64,000 bases of DNA from Agrobacterium tumefaciens (GTDB taxonomy: Bacteria > Pseudomonadota > Alphaproteobacteria > Rhizobiales > Rhizobiaceae): assembly GCF_005221385.1 (NCBI RefSeq), contig NZ_CP039903.1, positions 248,001 to 312,000 on the forward strand. Direction: 5' to 3'. Below the pieces are notes generated by a model. It was not told the DNA's origin, did no database searches, and saw only the letters and a program-made list of their open reading frames with translations. Both the position numbers and the translations under genes were made by a program. Below, piece after piece: positions 57,740 to 64,000 of the stretch (position 1 is its first letter; every line of letters begins with the position of its first letter).

Positions 57740-59962
57740 ATGCCCGATCTTCTGCTTGAACTCCGCTCCGAGGAAATCCCCGCCCGCATGCAGCGCAAGG
57801 CGGCGGGCGATCTGAAGAAACTCGTCACCGATGCGCTTGTGGAGAGAGGGCTGACCTATGAGGGCGCGCGTGAATATTGGACGCCGCGCCGCCTGACGCT
57901 GGATATTCGCGGCCTCAACGCCCGCTCCGCCGATGTGCGCGAGGAAAAGAAAGGCCCGCGCACCGACGCCAATGAAAAGGCCATCGAGGGCTTTCTGCGC
58001 GGCGCCGGCCTCAACGATATTTCCGAGGCTCAGGTCGTTTCCGATCCGAAGAAGGGCGATTTCTACGTCGCCATCATCAACAAGCCGGGCCGCCCGGCGG
58101 AAGAGATCATCGCCGAGGTGATGCCCGGCATCATCCGCTCCTTTCCCTGGCCGAAATCCATGCGCTCCGGCCCGGCCTCCATGCCGAAGGGTTCCAGCTA
58201 TGCCGGCATCGAAGGCAAGGGCTCGGAAAGCCTGCGCTGGGTGCGCCCGCTGCAATCCATCGTCTGCCTGTTCGGCCCCGAACATGACGAAACCCAGGTC
58301 ATTCCTTTCGCCATCGACGGCATCGTCGCCGGCAACGTCACCTATGGCCATCGTTTCCATGCGCCCGGCCCGATCACCGTGCGCCGTTTCGAAGATTATG
58401 TTTCGAGCCTCGAAAAGGCGAAGGTCATTCTCGATGCCGAGCGCCGCAAGGATATCATCCTGCACGACGCCAAGGATCTGGCTTTCGCCAACGGTCTCGA
58501 TCTGGTGGAAGACGAAGGCCTGCTAGAAGAAGTCTCCGGCCTTGTCGAATGGCCGCAGGTGCTGATGGGCACCTTCGAGGAGGACTACCTGCAGATCCCT
58601 GCGGAAATCATCCGCCTCACCATCAAGACCAACCAGAAGTGTTTCGTCACCCGCAATCAGGGTGCGGAAGAAGGCCTTTCCAACCGCTTCATCCTGATCT
58701 CGAATATCGAGGCAAGCGATGGCGGCAAGGAAATCATCCACGGCAATGGCAAGGTCGTGCGCGCCCGCCTGTCGGACGCCCGCCACTTCTGGAACCGCGA
58801 CCAGGGCGACCTGCCGGATCTGGAAACGCTGAAAGATTCGGCCGCGAAATTCGGCCTCGATCTCAAGAAGCCGCTCGATCAGCGCATGGCGAAGCTCGAT
58901 GCATTGAACGTCACCTTCCATGCCAAGCTCGGCACGCAGGGTGAGCGCGTCGCCCGCATCCGCGAACTGGCGAAGGCACTGGCCCCGGTTGTCGGCGCCG
59001 ATGCCGATTTGGTGGACCGCGCCGTGGTGCTGGCCAAGGCTGATTTGCGCACCGAAGCCGTGGGTGAATTCCCCGAGCTTCAGGGCCTGATGGGCCGCAA
59101 ATATGCGGCGCTTCAGGGCGAAAACGAAAGCGTCGCCGCCGCCATCGAAGATCACTACAAGCCGCAGGGTCCGTCTGACCGCCTGCCGGCCGACAAGGTG
59201 GCGATTACGGTCGCTCTGGCCGACAAGCTCGATACACTCGTTGGTTTCTGGGCCATCGATGAGAAGCCGACCGGTTCGAAGGACCCCTTCGCGCTGCGCC
59301 GTGCGGCGCTCGGTGTGGTGCGCATTATTCTGGAGCGGAATGTTCGGCTGCCGATAGCGGGCATTTTTGAACCATGGCTACAGCACGTTACGGAAAACGT
59401 AACTTTCGCGAAAAATCCAGATGACGTCATGTTTGAAGTTGAGGCTGATCTCTTGGCCTTCTTCCACGACCGCCTGAAAGTCTATCTCCGCGATCTCGGC
59501 GCGCGTTACGATCTGATTGACGCCGTCCTGACACCGGAATCCGACGATCTGCTGATGATCGCCCGCCGTGTCGAGGCGCTCACCGCCTTCATCACCGGTG
59601 AGGAAGGCCGAAACCTTCTGGCGGGCGCCAAGCGCGCCACCCAGCTTCTGGCCGCCGAGGAAAAGAAGGGCACCGTGGTTGCCGATGGCGTCTCTGAAGA
59701 GCTGCTGAAGCTCGACGCCGAAAAGGCGCTTTATGCGGCGATCAAGACTGCCTCTGCCGATGCCGCGAAGGCCGTCGAAGGTGAGGATTTCCGCTCGGCC
59801 ATGCAGGCGCTTTCGACGCTGCGCGTCCCTGTCGACAAGTTCTTCGAGGATGTGCTCGTCAATGACGAGGATGCGGCCATCCGCGCCAACCGTCTGGCGC
59901 TGCTGAAGGCCATCCGCGAGGCGACCGGAACGGTTGCGGATTTCTCGAAGATTACGGGGTGA
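57740..59962 (+). CDS. glyS: Glycine--tRNA ligase beta subunit
   Basis: 740 residues. [15 protein letters not shown] at the start, [49 protein letters not shown] and [16 protein letters not shown]. It binds tRNA-Gly and edits or supports the reaction of GlyQ. The stop falls in GGGGTGATGGGTTTC, a sequence context similar to that following the gene at 42881. Confidence 0.95.
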   Translation: MPDLLLELRSEEIPARMQRKAAGDLKKLVTDALVERGLTYEGAREYWTPRRLTLDIRGLNARSADVREEKKGPRTDANEKAIEGFLRGAGLNDISEAQVVSDPKKGDFYVAIINKPGRPAEEIIAEVMPGIIRSFPWPKSMRSGPASMPKGSSYAGIEGKGSESLRWVRPLQSIVCLFGPEHDETQVIPFAIDGIVAGNVTYGHRFHAPGPITVRRFEDYVSSLEKAKVILDAERRKDIILHDAKDLAFANGLDLVEDEGLLEEVSGLVEWPQVLMGTFEEDYLQIPAEIIRLTIKTNQKCFVTRNQGAEEGLSNRFILISNIEASDGGKEIIHGNGKVVRARLSDARHFWNRDQGDLPDLETLKDSAAKFGLDLKKPLDQRMAKLDALNVTFHAKLGTQGERVARIRELAKALAPVVGADADLVDRAVVLAKADLRTEAVGEFPELQGLMGRKYAALQGENESVAAAIEDHYKPQGPSDRLPADKVAITVALADKLDTLVGFWAIDEKPTGSKDPFALRRAALGVVRIILERNVRLPIAGIFEPWLQHVTENVTFAKNPDDVMFEVEADLLAFFHDRLKVYLRDLGARYDLIDAVLTPESDDLLMIARRVEALTAFITGEEGRNLLAGAKRATQLLAAEEKKGTVVADGVSEELLKLDAEKALYAAIKTASADAAKAVEGEDFRSAMQALSTLRVPVDKFFEDVLVNDEDAAIRANRLALLKAIREATGTVADFSKITG

Positions 59963-60002
59963 TGGGTTTCGGGGTAGCCAGGTATGTAAGCGTGCTTGGT
60001 TC

Positions 60003-60158
60003 ACCCCCCTCTGTCCTGCCGGGCATCTCCCCCTCAAGGGGGGAGAACGACCCGTGGCAACCTCCCAGCCACATTGAACGTTTCGGGAAGAGCGAGGAGC
60101 ATGCCTCTTGCCGATCTCCCCCCTTGAGGGGGAGATGCCCGGCAGGGCAGAGGGGGGT
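60003..60158. repeat. RIME-like inverted repeat element, copy 2
   Basis: 44-bp arms (60003-60046 and 60115-60158), with the same CCTGCCGGGCATCTCCCCC core as copy 1 at 43838. One arm base differs (TGTCC against TGCCC). It lies between glyS and the DUF523 gene. Confidence 0.85.
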
Positions 60159-60194
60159 AAGCCGCAGCCTCCATTCCCGCAGGATGACTCCCCA

Positions 60195-60689
60195 TTGACC
60201 CACGCACCTCCCAAAATCCTCATCAGCGCCTGCCTCCTCGGCCAGCCCGTCCGCTACGACGGCAAGGGCAAATCTCTATCCCACCCTGCAATAGAGCGCT
60301 GGCGAAGCGAGGGCAGGCTGGTGACGATCTGTCCGGAGATGGCGGGTGGTATGCCCGTTCCGCGTCCACCGGCGGAAATTGAGAGGGGCGCGTCCGGTCT
60401 CGATGTGCTGGAGGGCCGCGCCCGTGTGCTGGAGGTGACCGGTGGCGATGTCACCGCGCAATTCATCGCCGGTGCGCAAAAGGCGCTGGCCTTCGCCAAG
60501 GCCAATGGCTGCACCCATGCGCTGCTGATCGATGGCAGCCCGTCCTGCGGGTCGGTCGCGATCTATGACGGTTCGTTCTCCGGCCTCAAACATCCGGGCA
60601 ATGGCGTGACGGCGGCGCTGCTCGGAAAAGCCGGTATTACCGTATTTTCACCTGCCGATATCGATCGTCTCGATACGCTGACCCGCTGA
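60195..60689 (+). CDS. DUF523 family protein
   Basis: 164 residues from TTG 60195. ILISACLLGQPVRYDG, CPEMAGGMPVPRPPAEI and DGSPSCGSVAIYDG are DUF523 signatures with three conserved Cys, and suggest a metal or Fe-S site. The frame continues upstream into the repeat arm (TTG 60108), but that part is repeat sequence (SPLEGEMPGR), so it is not counted. The start has AGGA 10 bases upstream. Function unknown. Confidence 0.82.
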   Translation: MTHAPPKILISACLLGQPVRYDGKGKSLSHPAIERWRSEGRLVTICPEMAGGMPVPRPPAEIERGASGLDVLEGRARVLEVTGGDVTAQFIAGAQKALAFAKANGCTHALLIDGSPSCGSVAIYDGSFSGLKHPGNGVTAALLGKAGITVFSPADIDRLDTLTR

Positions 60690-60856
60690 AATGAGACGCC
60701 GCCAATACGGCGTTGCCTGCTTCTCAACGTTGCAAGTACTCTCTGCCGTCATCCTCCCCCTTAAGGCAAGAATCCTGAACGCAGTCTGGCCATGGATCCT
60801 GGGGTCGAGCCCGAGGATGATGCCGGATATGTGGGGAACGGTTGGAAAACCACATA

Positions 60857-60884
60857 AAAATGCCGGGTCTGTGCCCGGCATTTT
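60857..60884 (-). terminator. Rho-independent terminator of the chemoreceptor gene
   Basis: AAAATGCCGGG / CCCGGCATTTT 11-bp stem, loop TCTGTG; TTTTT continues on the minus strand. It could also stop plus-strand transcripts. Confidence 0.85.
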
Positions 60885-60911
60885 GTTTCAATCGCATGAG
60901 ACCGTTAGTGG

Positions 60912-62735
60912 TCACCCCGCCATACGCATCTGCTCTGCCATGCCGTGAAGCTGGTGGCCGGCGGAAACGCGGAAGCCGCGGATGAGGTTCAGCAATTCTT
61001 CGGTATCCACGGCCAGCGCTTCGGCCGAAGCCGTGGTTTCTTCCGCCATGGCGGCATTGTGCTGGGTGGCGACATCGAGCTGGTTGAGCGACGAGGAGAT
61101 CGAGCGCAATGTCGTGTCCTGTTCGGCAGCCGAATGGGCGATCTTGCTGACGATCTCGTTAGCGGATTTGATCTGGTCCGAAATGCGTTTCAGCGCGTCA
61201 CCGGCCTCACCGACAAGGCGCACGCCGTTTTCGACCTGGCTGGAAGAACGGGCGATCTGGTCCTTGATCTCCTTGGCAGCGGCGGCGGATTTCTGCGCCA
61301 GTTCGCGCACTTCCTGCGCCACCACGGCAAAACCCTTACCGGCTTCACCGGCACGTGCTGCCTCCACACCGGCATTCAGCGCCAGAAGGTTGGTCTGGAA
61401 GGCAATGTCGTCGATCACGCCGATGATGTTCGAAATCTGGTCGGAAGATTGCTCGATGCCGCTCATCGCTGATATCGCCTCTTCCACCACCCGGTCGCTG
61501 CGCATGGCCTCCGAGCTGACGGTGGTGACGCGCTTGGCGGCGTCGGCTGCACCCTCTGCTGTCTGGCGCACTGCAACGGTCAATTCATCCAGAGCGGCCG
61601 AAGTTTCCTCGAGGTTTGCTGCCTGCCGTTCGGTGCGCTGCGAAAGCTCGTTGGAGGCCTTGCGGATTTCCTCCTTGGAGCCGCCGATGTCGATGCTCTT
61701 GGAGTTCACCTTGGCCATGGCGGCGTCGAGATGGGTCAGGGCCTCGTTGAAATTGTCGCGCAGCGCCGCATAACGGTTGCCGAGATCGCCGCAGCGAACG
61801 GTCAGATCGCCGCCGGCGAGCTTCTCCAGCGCCTCGCCGATGGTGGTGACGACGCGCGCCTGCAATGCGGCTTCGTCGCGCTGCATGTCGAGATTGTTCT
61901 GGCGTTCCGTGTCGAGCTGTTCCTGCTGTTCTTCCTGCCGGCGCTGCATGGCGTGGCGCTCGCGCACCTTGTCCTGCAGCGAGGCGGTGGCCTTCGCCAT
62001 CATGCCTACCTCGTTGGTGAGACCGGTATGGGGGATTTTGAGCGAGACATTCTCATTGGCCACTTCGCCAAGCGCACGGTGAATATCGCCAAGCGGTTTG
62101 GAAATGCCGCGGATGACGTAGAAGGCGGCGGCAAGCGCCAGGATGAAGATGGCGGCACCGATGGACAGCGCCTTCATCACTTCGCCGCGCACCTGCGCGT
62201 TCAGATCGTCGATATAGACGCCGGTCACGACCACCACCTGCCAGGGCTCGAAGGCAAGTGCGTAGGAACTCTTGGCGTAATCATTGCCTTCCATGCCGGG
62301 CTTCGGACCGTAGAAATCCGTCTGGCCGCCGCCCTTGCGACCAAGCCGCACCAGCTCGTCGCGATAAGCGAACCCCTTGCTATCAGGCTTGCCCTTGAAG
62401 TTTTCGCCGACCCGCTTGGCATCGGGATGGAACTTCATCGTCACGTCATAGTCGTACCCGAACAGATAGCCATCAGGGGTGAACCGTATGGCGCTGACGG
62501 TGGCGTAAGCCTGTTTCATGGCTTCTTCCCGCGACAGCGTTCCGGCGGTTTCCTTGTCATGGAAGGATTGCAGAATGGAAATGGCCGATTGCACCTGCGT
62601 CCGCAGCATGCCGTAGCGTTCCTCATAGATCGCATCGGTGGCGGATTTCAGCTGGTAAAACGTCGCCACGGAGAAGGCGGCCATAAGGGCCACAACGAGT
62701 ACGATCAGCTGGCGGGAAATGGAGAGGTTCTTCAT
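60912..62735 (-). CDS. Methyl-accepting chemotaxis protein with a Cache sensor
   Basis: 607 residues. A membrane segment at about 8-28, a periplasmic Cache-type domain (about 35-190; YLFGYDYDVTMKFHP, FEPWQVVVVTGVYIDDL), a second segment at about 192-212, HAMP, and a signalling domain with the highly conserved tip DIAFQTNLLALNAGVEAARAG near residue 455. It senses a small molecule outside and relays to CheA/CheW. The C-terminus does not end in a clear CheR-docking pentapeptide. ATG 62735. Confidence 0.93.
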   Translation of the reverse strand: MKNLSISRQLIVLVVALMAAFSVATFYQLKSATDAIYEERYGMLRTQVQSAISILQSFHDKETAGTLSREEAMKQAYATVSAIRFTPDGYLFGYDYDVTMKFHPDAKRVGENFKGKPDSKGFAYRDELVRLGRKGGGQTDFYGPKPGMEGNDYAKSSYALAFEPWQVVVVTGVYIDDLNAQVRGEVMKALSIGAAIFILALAAAFYVIRGISKPLGDIHRALGEVANENVSLKIPHTGLTNEVGMMAKATASLQDKVRERHAMQRRQEEQQEQLDTERQNNLDMQRDEAALQARVVTTIGEALEKLAGGDLTVRCGDLGNRYAALRDNFNEALTHLDAAMAKVNSKSIDIGGSKEEIRKASNELSQRTERQAANLEETSAALDELTVAVRQTAEGAADAAKRVTTVSSEAMRSDRVVEEAISAMSGIEQSSDQISNIIGVIDDIAFQTNLLALNAGVEAARAGEAGKGFAVVAQEVRELAQKSAAAAKEIKDQIARSSSQVENGVRLVGEAGDALKRISDQIKSANEIVSKIAHSAAEQDTTLRSISSSLNQLDVATQHNAAMAEETTASAEALAVDTEELLNLIRGFRVSAGHQLHGMAEQMRMAG

Positions 62736-63061
62736 GGGCGCTCACAAGCGTTTGGCGTCGCGGCCTTAAAAGGTCGCGCGCTGCCGAAGTTTCGGAAATG
62801 GAAAGGGCGCCTGATGCGCGGTGAAGGGCCTGAAAAGCGAGCGTCCGCCCAGGCCTCATATTGTGCTGCATTGCACCATGAAGTCACTTAGCGGCCAAAA
62901 ATTTGAATAAATATTTAATTAGCGAAAGCTTTATCAGCTTGGCTGACAGAATAACGGCCGGAAAATATATTATTCTCCGAATGGTTGCTGAGAGCTACGA
63001 TAAATACAGCAATGACGCGATTATTTAACGTTTGTCAGGAAAACGCGCCGAGTGCTGCCCG
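62736..63061. other. AT-rich non-coding gap
   Basis: 326 bases between the chemoreceptor start and the small secreted protein's stop. The middle part (about 62890-63030) is AT-rich, with stretches such as AAATATTTAATTAGCG and AAAATATATTATTC; the promoter of the chemoreceptor is probably in here. I find no ORF, tRNA or convincing terminator. Confidence 0.5.
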
Positions 63062-63571
63062 TCAGTTGCCACGCAATTTGAAATCCGGGAATACGGGTGC
63101 GGTAATCGCCGAGGCGCTGGTTGGAGCTGCGGCATCATCGCCAGAGATTTCCTTGACGCCTGCGGTCGTCGTCGTCACGTCGATACCGGCAGGTGTCGAA
63201 ACCGTTTCTTCCGGGTGCGCCACGGGTTCGGCATCGTCATAGGTTGCGATTGCGGTACTGGAGGTTTCCGACATCCATGCGGGATTGGTGCTGACGAAGG
63301 TAACCGGCGCACCGCCGAGCCAGGCCTCGGTGCGGATGAGTGTGCGTTTGCCATCGACTTCGCGCATTTCGGTATGTTGCGTGCCCGGCTCGATGGATGG
63401 GATGGCATAACCTTGCGCTGCCGTTTTGTCTTGTACTGGTTCGCAGCCCGTGCAGTCACGGCGAACAAAGCTACCGTTACTGACATGTACGCCATTGATA
63501 TATTCGATGGAAGACGCCATGGCCGAACCGCCGGTCAGCGCGAGAATGGCTGTCAAAAGAAGACGACGCAT
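63062..63571 (-). CDS. Small secreted hypothetical protein
   Basis: 169 residues from ATG 63571 (GGGGG about 7 bases upstream). A signal peptide (MRRLLLTAILALTGGSAMAS), then NGSFVRRDCTGCEPVQ with a CxxC pair, a stretch of RTEAWLGGAPVTFVSTNP, and a Thr/Ala-rich disordered end. Similar rhizobial proteins are sometimes labelled HPE1-like effector, but I cannot support a function. It is on the same strand as purD and 155 bases downstream of it. Confidence 0.65.
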   Translation of the reverse strand: MRRLLLTAILALTGGSAMASSIEYINGVHVSNGSFVRRDCTGCEPVQDKTAAQGYAIPSIEPGTQHTEMREVDGKRTLIRTEAWLGGAPVTFVSTNPAWMSETSSTAIATYDDAEPVAHPEETVSTPAGIDVTTTTAGVKEISGDDAAAPTSASAITAPVFPDFKLRGN

Positions 63572-63726
63572 CGAAAAACCCCCGAAATAACCGCAAAATC
63601 CGTGGCTCAGGCACGGTGCGTCATTCAATATTCGGGCAAATATTACTGGTCTTTCGTTTCCATCGGGTCAGCAAACTTGGTAAAAATTGAACGAAATATT
63701 CGCTCCATCACCGTTTGCTGCAAGTA

Positions 63727-64000
63727 TCAGGCCTTTTCGCGGGCCACGGCCTGCCAGCCGATATCGCGGCGGCAGAAGCCATTTTCCCATTCGACCTTGT
63801 CCGTCAAAGCATAGGCGCGTGCCTGGGCCTCCGTCACGTCTTTTCCAAAAGCGGTGACGTTCAGCACACGGCCACCGGTTGCGACGAGTTTGCCGTCCTT
63901 CAATGCTGTTCCGGCATGGAAGACCTTCGCCTCTGCGCTGGCATCGGGAATATGGGCGATCGGCGTGTTCTTGTCGTAAGTGCCGGGATAACCCTTGGAT
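63727..64000 (-). CDS. purD: Phosphoribosylamine--glycine ligase, C-terminal part
   Basis: 91 residues of the C-terminus, continuing off the window edge. On the minus strand it reads SKGYPGTYDKNTPI, then ALKDGKLVATGGRVLNVTAFG and ends AVAREKA at TGA 63727. This is the usual end of GlyS-ligase PurD, which attaches glycine to phosphoribosylamine in purine synthesis. The ATP-grasp core lies outside the window. Confidence 0.93.
   Translation of the reverse strand, partial: SKGYPGTYDKNTPIAHIPDASAEAKVFHAGTALKDGKLVATGGRVLNVTAFGKDVTEAQARAYALTDKVEWENGFCRRDIGWQAVAREKA

Noticed and set aside
60108..60194. Upstream extension of the DUF523 gene into the RIME-like arm
   Set aside because: The translated part is repeat sequence (SPLEGEMPGR), which is commonly annotated by mistake; the family N-terminus begins later.

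Overview
The window is GC-rich, gene-dense chromosomal DNA from an alphaproteobacterium of the order Rhizobiales, most likely Agrobacterium or a close Rhizobiaceae relative. The evidence is the agl alpha-glucoside operon, the zwf-pgl-edd order, a PdhS/CbrA-type cell-cycle kinase gene, an RIME-like palindromic intergenic element in two copies, and a tRNA-His with A73 and no encoded G-1. I place the organism from gene content and memory of these families, not from a database match. There is no transposase, integrase, phage gene, CRISPR array or defence system that I can recognise; the region reads as core chromosome.

Layout. 1-474 is the end of folD. 492-8345 is the alpha-glucoside locus: the LacI-type regulator aglR is divergent from aglEFGAK (binding protein, two permeases, alpha-glucosidase, ATPase), with two near-identical palindromic operators between them and a strong terminator after aglK. 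8476-10278 holds a PilZ-like protein and a Tat-exported phosphoesterase. 10496-14628 is zwf-pgl-edd (upper Entner-Doudoroff pathway). 14765-17455 is a DadA/PuuB-like oxidase with a PuuA-like glutamine synthetase, which together with potFGHI (23820-27944) suggests polyamine uptake and breakdown. 17627-20545 has a BaiN-type flavoprotein, two small antisense ORFs, a LysR regulator and a small conserved protein. 20708-23667 is isocitrate lyase divergent from a RamB/ScfR-like regulator.

27945-28257 has no protein gene but carries a CtrA-type box, a possible promoter and an orphan intrinsic terminator; I propose a small RNA there. It is followed by a two-domain iron-type permease and the 1252-residue kinase PdhS1, which has its own CtrA-like box. 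34071-34147 is tRNA-His. Then come ppx-rlmE (4-base overlap), an MFS exporter, a Tat-exported beta-lactamase-fold hydrolase, guaB, a MAPEG protein, a zinc alcohol dehydrogenase and a dienelactone-hydrolase-like protein.

44051-48565 (minus strand) is ispB, a TPR protein, ispE and moaB. Divergent from it are DUF2007, a TrmN6-like methylase, an SppA-type peptidase and a small membrane protein. 52196-59962 carries glyQ and glyS separated by 4.6 kb containing a small secreted protein, lemA, a class-I-like EPSP synthase and a DUF2207 membrane protein. The window ends with DUF523, a chemoreceptor, a small secreted protein and the 3' end of purD.

Repeats: two copies of a large RIME-like inverted repeat (43838-44031 and 60003-60158), three copies of a shorter palindrome (3165, 20229, 20587), and a 25-bp tandem duplication at the MFS stop codon. 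Many adjacent genes have start-site ambiguity of a few codons; starts were chosen by ribosome-binding site and family N-terminus.
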